DNA from: Oryzisolibacter propanilivorax
GTDB lineage: Bacteria; Pseudomonadota; Gammaproteobacteria; Burkholderiales; Burkholderiaceae_C
Assembly (NCBI RefSeq): GCF_900103645.1
Contig: NZ_FNHP01000004.1
Location: 62,001-126,000, forward strand
DNA length: 64,000 bases
Direction: 5' to 3'
Shown one piece after another: positions 45,577-53,886 of the stretch. The position numbers and the translations under genes were made by a program. The notes below the pieces were generated by a model. That model did no database searches. It was not told the DNA's origin and saw nothing but the letters and a program-made list of their open reading frames with translations. Each line of letters starts with the position of its first letter. The first letter of the stretch is position 1.

Positions 45577-47121
45577 CTACCACTGCGCGCGCAACCCCAG
45601 CCACAGGCCCTGGCTACGCATCTTGAATAGCGCCAGGGTGGAATGCTGGGCGATGGCCTCGGCACCGACGACGGCCTGCACGCCGGGCGTCAGGGGCTGC
45701 AGCCATTCCACGCGGGTGCTCAGGCGGTGGGTGCTGCGCAGGCGGCCGTCCTGCAGCAGCGGGCTGTAGCCACGCCCGTCGCGGCTGTAGGCATATTCGG
45801 CGTCCAGCAGCCACAGGGCGCCAGGGCGCACCAGCGCCGGCGCGGGGGTGCTCAGGTGCAGGCGCAGACCGGCCTGGGCCTGGTCGCCGCCGGGGCGGGT
45901 GGCGTCCAGCGCGTGGTCGTGCCCGGCGCGCAGCACGGTCAGCCACTGGCGGCCTTCGGGGGGGCGCGTGCACTGCCACTGCAGGCTGGCGCCCAAGTAG
46001 CGGCTGGACAGCACGGGGCTGCTGTGCAGGGTGCGCATCTGGGCGTCGGCGGCCCAGCGGGTGGCGCAGGCGCCTTGGGCGTGCTCCAGGCCCAGCGACA
46101 GGCTGCGGCCCTGGTAGCGCGTGCCACCGGGGGTGCGCAGCGCCGCCACGCCGGCGCCCAGCCAGGGGGCCAGGGTGGCGGGGGCATGCGCGCCAGGCGC
46201 TTCTTTTTTTCTAGCATCGCCCCCAGTCCAGACGGGGGCTGCGGTGTAATCGAACTGCCATTCGGCCTGGGTGCTGCCGGCGCTGGGCAGGGCCGGGGTG
46301 TCGCGCTGCTGCACGGCGGCCTGCATGCCCCAGCGCGCGCCGCCGGCCTGTTGGCGCTGGAGGCTGGCGCGCAGGTCGGCCTGGCGCACGGCGCCGGCGC
46401 GGGGCTGCTGGGCGGGCTCGATGGGCAGGGTGACGCTTTGGCCGGGCAGGGTCAGGGTCAGGCCGGACAGGCGGCTGGCGCCCTGCAGGTTGTTGTCGTA
46501 GCCCAAGCGCAGGCCGGCCGACAGGCGCACGGGCGGGGCTGCCTCGGCGCCAGGCGCGCGCGCCCAGATGGGCGCCAGGGCGCGCGCCTGCGCGCTGGCC
46601 AGCACGGCGGTGATGTCGGCGCGCAGCGGGGCGGGCAGGTCGGGGCGCTGGCGCAGGTCGGCCAGCAGGTGCAGGGCCGACAGGGTGTCGCCGCTGCCGG
46701 CCAGGGCGATGGCGTACTGCAGCAGGGCTTCGGGGGTGTCGGGGGCCAGCAGCAGGGCGCGTTCGAGGTGGTCGGCCGCCTGTTCGTAGCGGCCCTGGCG
46801 GTTGCGCTGCGCGCCCAGGTGCAGCAGGAAGGCCGGGGTTTTCTCGCAGCGCGGCAGCTGTTCGCTGAGCTGCTCCGGGGGCTGGGCCAGCAGCGCGGGG
46901 GCGTCGCAGGGCAGTTGGGCGGCGTCGATGGCCGGGGCCTGGGCTTGGGCGGGGGGCGTCAGGCAGGCGGCCAGCACAAGGCCCGCCAGGGGCGCCAAGG
47001 CGCGCGCGCTGGCGGCGGCGCCCTGGCGCGCCGGGGGCGGACCAGGCGGCAGCGTGCCCTGGCGCGTGGCGGCCTGGGGGTGGCGTGGGCGTGGCGGCTC
47101 AGCCTGGGGGCTCGTCGGCAT
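45577..47121 (-). CDS. Slam/DUF560-like TPR plus outer-membrane barrel protein
   Basis: 514 residues. After a long basic N-terminus, a hydrophobic signal ends LTPPAQAQ; it includes LVLAAC, so lipidation is conceivable. TPR-like helices follow (about 90-190, LGAQRNRQGRYEQAADHLERALLLAPDTPEALLQYAIALAGSGD). The rest is an amphipathic-strand barrel beginning VRLSAGLRLGYDNNLQGAS (the GYDNN entry motif of DUF560/Slam barrels) and ending in Trp (GLWLGLRAQW), as outer-membrane proteins do. Slam proteins move lipoproteins such as TbpB to the surface. Last gene of the FecR operon, overlapping the cyclase gene by 23 bases. Confidence 0.75.
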   Translation of the reverse strand: MPTSPQAEPPRPRHPQAATRQGTLPPGPPPARQGAAASARALAPLAGLVLAACLTPPAQAQAPAIDAAQLPCDAPALLAQPPEQLSEQLPRCEKTPAFLLHLGAQRNRQGRYEQAADHLERALLLAPDTPEALLQYAIALAGSGDTLSALHLLADLRQRPDLPAPLRADITAVLASAQARALAPIWARAPGAEAAPPVRLSAGLRLGYDNNLQGASRLSGLTLTLPGQSVTLPIEPAQQPRAGAVRQADLRASLQRQQAGGARWGMQAAVQQRDTPALPSAGSTQAEWQFDYTAAPVWTGGDARKKEAPGAHAPATLAPWLGAGVAALRTPGGTRYQGRSLSLGLEHAQGACATRWAADAQMRTLHSSPVLSSRYLGASLQWQCTRPPEGRQWLTVLRAGHDHALDATRPGGDQAQAGLRLHLSTPAPALVRPGALWLLDAEYAYSRDGRGYSPLLQDGRLRSTHRLSTRVEWLQPLTPGVQAVVGAEAIAQHSTLALFKMRSQGLWLGLRAQW

Positions 47122-49156
47122 CGAGCGGGTGGGCGTAGATGTGGTGGGGCACGCGCATGCCGTCCAGCAGGAAGGTGCCCATCGACTGCAGCCCGGCGCC
47201 GCCGACCTGGGCGGCCAGGCCCTCGCCCACCAGGATGGGGTGCGACAGGTCGGCCGTCATGGCCACCAGGCGGCTGGCGATGGTGACGGTGCGCCCCATG
47301 ACCATGTGCGCACGCCGGCTGGCCAGGCCGAAGCTGCCCACGGTGGCGGGGCCGGTTTCCACGCCGATGCCCAGGCTCAGGGGCTCGAGCCCGGCCGGGG
47401 CCGGGTCGGGCAGCACGCCCCGCACGGCGGCCTGCAGGGCGATGGCGGCCTGCAGGGCGTGGCTGGCGTGCTGGTCGGCGCCGGGGCTGGCCTGCAGCTC
47501 GCCGTTCCAGACGGCGATGATGGCGTCGCCCTGGAAGGCCTCGATGACGCCGCCGTGCTGCTGCACGATGCGCGTGGCGGTGGAGAAAAAGGCGTGCAGC
47601 ACGGCGGCCGATTCCTCGGGCGGGCGCGCTTCGCAGTAGGCGCTGAAGTTGCGGATGTCGGCGAACAGCACGCTGACCTGGCGCACCTGGGCGGCGATGG
47701 CGCTGCTGGGGGGCTGCAGCGCCAGCGCGGCGGCCACCGGGGCGGGCAGGTAGCTGGACAGGTGGGTGTAGAGGCGGTCGCGGTCGATGCGGCTGCGCGC
47801 GTGCTCGAAGATGCCCAGGCAGATGCCGAACAGCAGGGCGAACAGCACGGGCGCGGCCCAGCCCAGCCACCAGCCGGCCAGCACCTGCAGCGCCCCATGG
47901 CCCAGCCACAGCAGCGCGGCCAGCGTGGCGCCAGCCAGGGGCAGCAGATAGACGGGCCGCCCGCGCGCACCGGGGGCGCTGGCGCCCGCGTTGGGGCCGG
48001 CGGCGCGGCGCCGGGTGGGGGGCAGCAGCAGCACCAGGAGCGCGGCCGACGCCAGGACAGCCAGGGCCTGCAGCGGCGCGGCCACGCGCGGGGTGCGCGG
48101 CAGTTGCCCGTCGATGAGCGCGGTGACGAGCTGGGCATGCGCCTGGAGGCCCGAGGCGGCGCCGCCGAAGGGCGTGGCGATGGTGTCGTTCAGGCCGAAG
48201 GCGCTACTGCCGATCAGCACCCATGCGCCGTCCAGCAGCCCGGCGGGGATGCGCCCGGCCAGCACGTCGCTGGCGGCCAGGCTGATGAAGGCGTCCGGGT
48301 GCTGGCGCCAGGGAATGCGCAGGTCGCCGCGCTCGTCCAGGGGGATGGGGGGGGTGAGGTCGGCGCCGTGGGTCAGCAGCCAGGGCGCCTGCAGCCAGCC
48401 GCCGCGCTGCAAGCGCAGACGCGGCTCCTGCGTGCCATGCAGCAGCGCGGCGATGGCCAGCGCCGGATACGAGCGCCCGGCGTGACAGATGACGGCCGGC
48501 TGGTGGCGCATGACGCCGTCGGCGGCGATGCGCGGGGTGATGTGGCCGGCGGCGGGAGCGCTGGCGCCGGGGCCGTCCGCCTCCTCCTTGGGCAGCAGGC
48601 TGGCGCTGTTGGCCACGTAGCCGTTCGCCTCGCCGAAAGGGGCCGGGCAGCCCGCCCAGTCCAGGGCGCCGGCGAGCTGGCCGACCTGGGGCTGGCCGCC
48701 CTGCTCCAGCGCGAATACCTGGGCCAGCACCGGGTTGTGCTGGCGCACGGCCTGCGCCAGCAGGGCGTCGTCCGGGCGCTGCTCGGCGAAGACGATGTCG
48801 AGGATCTGCTCGCTGGCGCCAGCGCGCGCCAGCTGCTCGAGCAGGCGCGCCTGCGTGGAGCGTGGCCAAGGCCAGGGGCCGACCTCGGTGAGGCTGCGCT
48901 CGTCGATGTCGATGACGATCAGGCGGCGCTCGTCGGCGTGGCTGGCCGTCTGCGCCCAGACCCAGTCGCCGCTGCGCTCTTCCAGGGCCAGCAGCCAGGG
49001 CTGGGCCAGGCGCAGCACCAGCAGCGTGACCAGCAGCGCCGTGGCCAGGGCGGCCAGGGCCATCAGCCGCTGGGCGCGGCCGGGCTGGGGCGTGGGGGCG
49101 GCGGGCTCGGAGCGAACGCTGCCATCCGCGCCGAGGGCGCGAGGCGGCAAGGTCAC
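47099..49156 (-). CDS. CHASE2-sensor protein with class III cyclase domain
   Basis: 685 residues: one N-terminal membrane span, an extracytoplasmic CHASE2 domain (about 50-330, RLIVIDIDERSLTEVGPWPWPRS; LLDGAWVLIGSSAFGLNDTIATPFG), two to three spans (about 345-440) and a cyclase domain. The two metal Asp residues are present (VLFADIRNFS, AFQGDAIIAVW). However, the usual substrate Lys before GD is replaced (VIEAFQGD) and the transition-state Asn is Thr (MGRTVTIASRL), so activity or substrate may differ. GTG start overlaps the FecR stop (GTGA). Confidence 0.88.
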   Translation of the reverse strand: MTLPPRALGADGSVRSEPAAPTPQPGRAQRLMALAALATALLVTLLVLRLAQPWLLALEERSGDWVWAQTASHADERRLIVIDIDERSLTEVGPWPWPRSTQARLLEQLARAGASEQILDIVFAEQRPDDALLAQAVRQHNPVLAQVFALEQGGQPQVGQLAGALDWAGCPAPFGEANGYVANSASLLPKEEADGPGASAPAAGHITPRIAADGVMRHQPAVICHAGRSYPALAIAALLHGTQEPRLRLQRGGWLQAPWLLTHGADLTPPIPLDERGDLRIPWRQHPDAFISLAASDVLAGRIPAGLLDGAWVLIGSSAFGLNDTIATPFGGAASGLQAHAQLVTALIDGQLPRTPRVAAPLQALAVLASAALLVLLLPPTRRRAAGPNAGASAPGARGRPVYLLPLAGATLAALLWLGHGALQVLAGWWLGWAAPVLFALLFGICLGIFEHARSRIDRDRLYTHLSSYLPAPVAAALALQPPSSAIAAQVRQVSVLFADIRNFSAYCEARPPEESAAVLHAFFSTATRIVQQHGGVIEAFQGDAIIAVWNGELQASPGADQHASHALQAAIALQAAVRGVLPDPAPAGLEPLSLGIGVETGPATVGSFGLASRRAHMVMGRTVTIASRLVAMTADLSHPILVGEGLAAQVGGAGLQSMGTFLLDGMRVPHHIYAHPLDADEPPG

Positions 49157-50688
49157 TGCCTCCAGAGGGTGATGCCGCGCAGGTGCCCGGTGGCCAGTTC
49201 CTTGTCGAAGGTGTAGCCGGCATCGAACAGGCTGCCGCTCAAGCCGCCGGCGATGGCGTCGCCGTTGGTGCCCTTGAAGAGGCCGTTCGGGGTGATGTTG
49301 CCGCTGGCGCTGATCTGCTGGCTGCCGATGCTGGGGTTTTGCAGCTCCAGCCGGGTGGCGAACTGGCTGCGCCCGAAATCGACCAGCAGGTTGCCGCCCA
49401 GCACGTCCACGCCCTGCACCGGGCGGTTGTTGCCGGGCAGGTAGGCAGCGGAAGACTGCGTCAGGCGGAAGCTGACCACGGGCGCGGAGGCGACCTGAGC
49501 GGCCCAGGCGCTTTGCATGGCGGCGGCATCCACTGGCACGCGGTACAGCGCGTAGCTGCCGCTGGAAGCGGCTTTTTCAGCGCCCGCCTGCAGGGCATCC
49601 TTGACGCTGTGGGCGAAGTCGCCCTGGGGGCTGCCCACCGTCCAGGCGTAGCGCACCCAGCCCAGCTGCACGGGCGGAGGCGGCGTGGAGGGTTCGACGA
49701 CAGCGGGCGGCAGGGGCGCTGGAGGCGGCGGCGGCGGCGGCGGCGGAGGCGGAGGCGGCGGCGGCGGCGGAGGAGGCGGCGGCGGCGGCGGAGGCGGAGG
49801 CGGTGGGGGCGCGGACGGCAGCGCGTTCACCGTCTGGGCACCGGCGGTCTCGACGCTGAGCACCTTGACGTTGGGCGTCTCGGAGACGGAGGGCTCGGCC
49901 GGGCGCGGGGCGGCGGCGACCTGCACCGGGGCCGGCGTGGCGTCGGCGGCGGGGGCGGCACCCCCCGGGGCGGGCGCGGGCGCGGGCGCGCCGGGCGCCG
50001 CGTCGGGGCGGCTGGGCGCGGCGGCGCGCGGCTCGGCCAGGGCCACGAGCACCGGGGTGGCCTGGCTGCGCGCCAGCTCGATCATCTGGCCCTTCATGTC
50101 GGCGCTGAGCAGGCGCTCGTGGCCGTTCAGGCAGGGGCCGACGCTGGCGCCGCAGCCGCTGGCCAGGGGCGTGAGCGCGATGGCGCCGCTGTAGACGGTG
50201 GCGGCGGTGAGTTCGGCGTCGGCGCGCACGACGAAGTCCGTGCCCTTGACGCCGATGGCGGCCACGGGGGTGTTCAGGCGAAAGCGCTCGCGCGCGGCCT
50301 CGCCCCAGGCGCCGGTGATGGAGCGCGCCACGCCCTCGTCCAGCCGGAGTTTGATGGCGCCCAGCTGCGGCTGGCCGGGCGTGTGGCTGTAGCTTTCGAT
50401 CTGCAGACGGCTGGCGGGGCGGATGCTCAGGCGTCCGCCATCGACGAAGCGCAGATGCACGTGCCCGCCGTCCTCGGTCTGCAGGCGGTCACCCACGCGC
50501 ACGGGCATGCCGCGCGCGACGCTGCGGCTGGAGCCGTCCTCGCTCCACAGGCGGGCGCTGCCGATGACCAGCGTGGCCTCGCCCACGATGGGGGAGGCGG
50601 CGCCGCCCGTCGCCGCCCGCGCGCCGAATCCCGCAGCCGCCAGCGAAAGCGCCAGTGCCAGGGTGGTCAGGGAAGGTGTGGTGTGCAT
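49153..50688 (-). CDS. FecR-domain protein with 30-proline linker and TbpB-like C-terminal barrel
   Basis: 511 residues with a Sec signal peptide (MHTTPSLTTLALALSLAAAGFGARA). The FecR domain (about 40-200) shows ARGMPVRVGDRLQTEDGGHVHLRFVDGG and LNTPVAAIGVKGTDFVVR. Next is an Ala/Pro-rich region, a run of 30 prolines (residues 294-323) and a C-terminal strand-rich domain (LLVDFGRSQFATRLELQ.., GNITPNGLFKGTN.., DAGYTFDKELATGHLRGITLWRQ) resembling the beta-barrel of TbpB-type surface proteins. A longer upstream frame lacks coding character. The stop overlaps the cyclase start. Confidence 0.85.
   Translation of the reverse strand: MHTTPSLTTLALALSLAAAGFGARAATGGAASPIVGEATLVIGSARLWSEDGSSRSVARGMPVRVGDRLQTEDGGHVHLRFVDGGRLSIRPASRLQIESYSHTPGQPQLGAIKLRLDEGVARSITGAWGEAARERFRLNTPVAAIGVKGTDFVVRADAELTAATVYSGAIALTPLASGCGASVGPCLNGHERLLSADMKGQMIELARSQATPVLVALAEPRAAAPSRPDAAPGAPAPAPAPGGAAPAADATPAPVQVAAAPRPAEPSVSETPNVKVLSVETAGAQTVNALPSAPPPPPPPPPPPPPPPPPPPPPPPPPPPPPPAPLPPAVVEPSTPPPPVQLGWVRYAWTVGSPQGDFAHSVKDALQAGAEKAASSGSYALYRVPVDAAAMQSAWAAQVASAPVVSFRLTQSSAAYLPGNNRPVQGVDVLGGNLLVDFGRSQFATRLELQNPSIGSQQISASGNITPNGLFKGTNGDAIAGGLSGSLFDAGYTFDKELATGHLRGITLWRQ
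49720..49809 (-). repeat. Trinucleotide repeat encoding 30 prolines
   Basis: Ninety bases of CCG/CCT/CCA/CCC codons in the FecR gene. Mixed codons interrupt the microsatellite, but runs of pure CCG remain that could slip in units of three, keeping frame. Confidence 0.9.
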
Positions 50689-50970
50689 GGCGGGCCAACG
50701 GTGAGGAAACGGTGGATGGGCGGCGGGTGATGCAAAAAAGCGACAATGAGGCAAAACCGGGATGGCAGGGGCGGAATTGTCCTGCATTTGCCTTGGCGGG
50801 GCTGTGCGTGCGGTCACAGGGCGCGGTGGGGGCGGCGTGGCACGATTCGTCTGCCCGGATAATGGCGCACCACCTGCCTTGCTTGCTCCCGCGCGGCCCG
50901 GGCCGGCCGTTTCGCGCCTCGCCACCGCCCGTTGTCCCGGGCCCCTCACCCGTGCCCGTGCACAGCCCGC

Positions 50971-51669
50971 ATGCCCGTCTCGGTCCAGTTGCTCCATCAG
51001 TTCACGTTGCTGCGGCCGCTGCCGCAGGAACTGCTGGCGCCGCTGTCGGCGCGCATGGGGCTGCGTGAATTCGCGCGCCGCGCGGTGGTGGTGAGCAAGG
51101 ACAGCGCGGCGCAGGAGCTGGGCTTCTTGGTGGAGGGACGGCTGCAGGGGGTGGATTTCACGGTGGACGGGCGCAGCGTGGGGCTGTACTTCGTGGAGCC
51201 AGGGGACTATTTCGGCGAGCTGTCGCTGGTCGATGGCAAGCCGCCGTCAGAACATGTGGTGGCGGCGGCCAAGTCCACGGTGGCGTTCCTGGACGGAGCG
51301 GCGGCGCGCGAGCTGATCCTCACCCACCCGCCGCTGGCGCAGGAGGTGATGACCCGCTTGGCGGCACGGGTACGCGCGGGCGCGGCCCAGCGCACGCTCC
51401 TGAGCCTGCCCAACCCCTTCCAGCGTCTGTGCGTGCTGCTTTTACAATTGCCCCAGCGCAACGTGCAGGGCCACCTGGAGGTGGACCAGGCGCCGACGCA
51501 CCAGGAGATGGCCATCATGATCAACGCCAGCCGCGAGACGGTGACGCGGGCCTTCCAGGTGCTGTTCACGCACAAGGTGCTGGTGCGCGAGGGCAATGCC
51601 CTGCGGCTGCTGCAACCCGACCGCCTGCGCGACATTGCCGAAGGCCGCGCCGACCCGCCCCGGGCATGA
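50971..51669 (+). CDS. Crp/Fnr-family transcriptional regulator
   Basis: 232 residues: a cyclic-nucleotide-binding beta roll (ELGFLVEGRLQGVDFTVDGRSVGLYFVEPGDYFGELSLVDGKPPSE), a dimer helix and a Crp-type winged helix (THQEMAIMINASRETVTRAFQVLFTHKVLVRE). In the phosphate-binding cassette the usual Arg-Ser is Pro-Ser (KPPSE), so classic cAMP contact is weakened, and there are no Fnr-type cysteines. It is divergent from the FecR/CHASE2 operon and 134 bases before the polysaccharide export genes, either of which it could control. ATG 50971 is used; GTG 50932 is possible. Confidence 0.88.
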   Translation: MPVSVQLLHQFTLLRPLPQELLAPLSARMGLREFARRAVVVSKDSAAQELGFLVEGRLQGVDFTVDGRSVGLYFVEPGDYFGELSLVDGKPPSEHVVAAAKSTVAFLDGAAARELILTHPPLAQEVMTRLAARVRAGAAQRTLLSLPNPFQRLCVLLLQLPQRNVQGHLEVDQAPTHQEMAIMINASRETVTRAFQVLFTHKVLVREGNALRLLQPDRLRDIAEGRADPPRA

Positions 51670-51803
51670 AAGGTGGCCCGGGCCGCTGCCGCGCGGACAA
51701 CCGCCTCGGTGCAGGGCGAGGCGGCGGGCGGGCCGCCCTGTCCGGTTGCGCCGCCCCCACGACCTAGAGCCTGCTTCGTTTCTTCCTTTCTTTCGTTACG
51801 CGC

Positions 51804-52610
51804 GTGTCCTTCTCTTTTCTCATCGAATTCCTATGTCCCTGGCGCCAGCGCGCGCTGGTGGCACAACTGGCGCGGCGCGAGGTACACGCACGCTACCGGC
51901 AGTCGGCCCTGGGCCTGGCCTGGGTGGTCATCACGCCGCTGCTGATGCTGGGCGTGTACACGCTGGTGTTTCGCCACGTCATGCGTGTGCGCTGGCAGGG
52001 CATGGACGAGAGCAACCTGGCCTTCGCGCTGCGCATCTACGCCGGGCTGGCGGTGTTCAGCTTCTTCGCCGAGTGCGTCAACCGCGCGCCGGGGCTGGTG
52101 CTGGAGCAACCCAGCCTGGTCAAGAAGGTGGTTTTTCCTACTGAACTGCTGGCTTGGGTGTCGGCGGCCAGCGCAGGCGTGGGGCTTGCGGTATCGGGCG
52201 TGCTGCTGCTGGTGCTCACGGCGCTAGTGCAGGGGTCGTTGCCCGTGACGGCGCTGGCGCTGCCGCTGGCGTGGCTGCCGCTGGTGCCGCTGGTGCTGGG
52301 CCTGGGTTGGCTGTTGGCGGGCGTGGGCACGTACGTGCGCGACGTGGGCCAGGTGCTGGGCATGGCGATGAGCGCGCTGATGTTCCTGAGCCCCATCTTC
52401 TACCCCGTGGAGGCGCTGCCCGAAGCAGTGCGCGGCTGGATGGTGCTGAATCCGATCGCGGGCGTCATCACCGACACGCGCGCGGTGCTGGCCGGGCAAT
52501 GGCCTGCCTGGGGACGCCTGGCGCTGACGCTGGCCGCGCACTCGCTGCTGGCGCTGGCCGGGGCGCTGTTTTTCCGCCGCGTGCGGGTAGGGTTCGCCGA
52601 TGTCGTCTGA
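51804..52610 (+). CDS. wzm: Polysaccharide ABC exporter, permease (Wzm)
   Basis: 268-residue ABC-2 type permease with six predicted spans. The opening ALVAQLARREVHARYRQSALGLAWVVITPLLMLGVYTLVF and the LSPIFYPVEALPEAVRGWMVLNPIAGVI segment are diagnostic for Wzm/TagG/KpsM-type exporters of lipid-linked glycans. GTG start at 51804. It overlaps the ATPase gene by 11 bases. Confidence 0.93.
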   Translation: MSFSFLIEFLCPWRQRALVAQLARREVHARYRQSALGLAWVVITPLLMLGVYTLVFRHVMRVRWQGMDESNLAFALRIYAGLAVFSFFAECVNRAPGLVLEQPSLVKKVVFPTELLAWVSAASAGVGLAVSGVLLLVLTALVQGSLPVTALALPLAWLPLVPLVLGLGWLLAGVGTYVRDVGQVLGMAMSALMFLSPIFYPVEALPEAVRGWMVLNPIAGVITDTRAVLAGQWPAWGRLALTLAAHSLLALAGALFFRRVRVGFADVV

Positions 52611-53886
52611 TTCGCAGCAGCTGGCCATCAAGGCGCGTGGCCTGGGCAAGCGATTTGCCCTGTTCGAGCGCCCGGCCGATCGTTTGAAGCAACTGCTGTG
52701 GGGCCGCTGGCGCAGCTATGGGCGCGAATTCTGGGCACTGCAGGATGTGAGCTTCGAGATCCCACGCGGCGCCGTGGTGGGACTGGTGGGGCGCAACGGC
52801 GCGGGCAAGTCCACGCTGTTGCAGATGGTGTGCGGCACCCTGACGCCTACCTGCGGCCAGCTGGCGGTGCGCGGGCGCGTGGCGGCGCTGCTGGAGCTGG
52901 GCGCGGGCTTCAACCCGGAGTTCAGTGGCATCGAGAATGTCTACATGAATGCCGCCATCCTGGGCCTGACGCGTGAGCAGGTGGACGCGCGACTGGATGC
53001 CATCCTGGCGTTCGCCGACATCGGCCGCTTCGTGCACCAGCCGGTCAAGACGTACTCCAGCGGCATGTTCGTGCGCCTAGCGTTCGCTGTGGCGACCAGC
53101 GTGGAGCCGGACATCCTGGTGATCGACGAGGCGCTGTCGGTGGGCGACGGGGCGTTCGCGCGCAAGTCGTTCGACCGCATCATGCAGCTGCGCGAGGGTG
53201 GCGCGACGATCCTGTTTTGCTCGCACGCCATGTACCACGTGCAGGCCCTGTGCTCGCGCGCGCTGTGGCTGGAGGGCGGGCGCGTGCGCATGTGGGACGA
53301 GGCGGTGCGCGTGACCTCGGCGTACGAGACGGCGCTGGTGGTGGAGAGCCAGAATGCTATTGATTCAGTAGCTACAGGCCCTGATTCAACAAGGGCAGGC
53401 GCCGGTTTTGACCCCAAAACCCGTCGCACGCCGGAAACGCTGTCGGACGCGGCGCCCGTGCACGCGCCCGAGGGCCGGGCCGTCATCACCGCCATCGAGG
53501 CCTGGGCCGACGGCGTGCAGGGGCGCGAGCTGGCCGTGCACAGCGGCCGCACGGACGTGCGCATCCGCATCGCCTTCGCCAGCGACCCGCAGCTGCCCTG
53601 CCCCTCGGCGGCCATCGGCATCGCGCACGCCAACGGCATGACAGTGGCCAGCGCCAGCAGCGTGGGCGACGGCGTGGTGCTGCAGCGCGGCGCCGATGGC
53701 GTGGGCGCGGCGCTGCTGGTGCTGCCGCAGGTGCCGCTGCTCAAGGGCGACTACACGGTTACGGTATTTCTGGCCTGCGAGCGTGGCCTGCATCCCTACG
53801 AGGTGGTTGAACGCGCTCTCACGCTGCGCGTATTGCAGGACGGCCTGGAACAGGGCCTGGTGGCCCTGCCCAGGCAATGGAGCTGA
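52600..53886 (+). CDS. wzt: Polysaccharide ABC exporter, ATPase with glycan-binding domain (Wzt)
   Basis: 428 residues. ATPase: Walker A VGRNGAGKSTLLQ (about 64-73), the family-specific GAGFNPEFSGIENVYMNAAILGL, signature TYSSGMFVRLAFAVAT and Walker B ILVIDEALSVGD. The C-terminal part (about 285-420) is the Wzt_C-type beta-sandwich that recognises the glycan's capped end. Residues about 252-274 of the linker between the two domains are encoded by family A repeat copy A12, in frame and without a stop. Overlaps the acetyltransferase gene by 10 bases. Confidence 0.93.
   Translation: MSSDSQQLAIKARGLGKRFALFERPADRLKQLLWGRWRSYGREFWALQDVSFEIPRGAVVGLVGRNGAGKSTLLQMVCGTLTPTCGQLAVRGRVAALLELGAGFNPEFSGIENVYMNAAILGLTREQVDARLDAILAFADIGRFVHQPVKTYSSGMFVRLAFAVATSVEPDILVIDEALSVGDGAFARKSFDRIMQLREGGATILFCSHAMYHVQALCSRALWLEGGRVRMWDEAVRVTSAYETALVVESQNAIDSVATGPDSTRAGAGFDPKTRRTPETLSDAAPVHAPEGRAVITAIEAWADGVQGRELAVHSGRTDVRIRIAFASDPQLPCPSAAIGIAHANGMTVASASSVGDGVVLQRGADGVGAALLVLPQVPLLKGDYTVTVFLACERGLHPYEVVERALTLRVLQDGLEQGLVALPRQWS
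53355..53421 (+). repeat. Family A repeat, copy A12, inside wzt coding sequence
   Basis: Both hairpins are present (TGCTATTGATTCAGTAGC; GGCCCTGATTCAACAAGGGC) with the GGTTTTGACCCC tail. It is translated in frame as the Wzt interdomain linker. Confidence 0.85.

Noticed and set aside
49685-50194. Poly-glycine plus-strand frame
   Set aside because: Antisense reading of the proline-codon run in the FecR gene.
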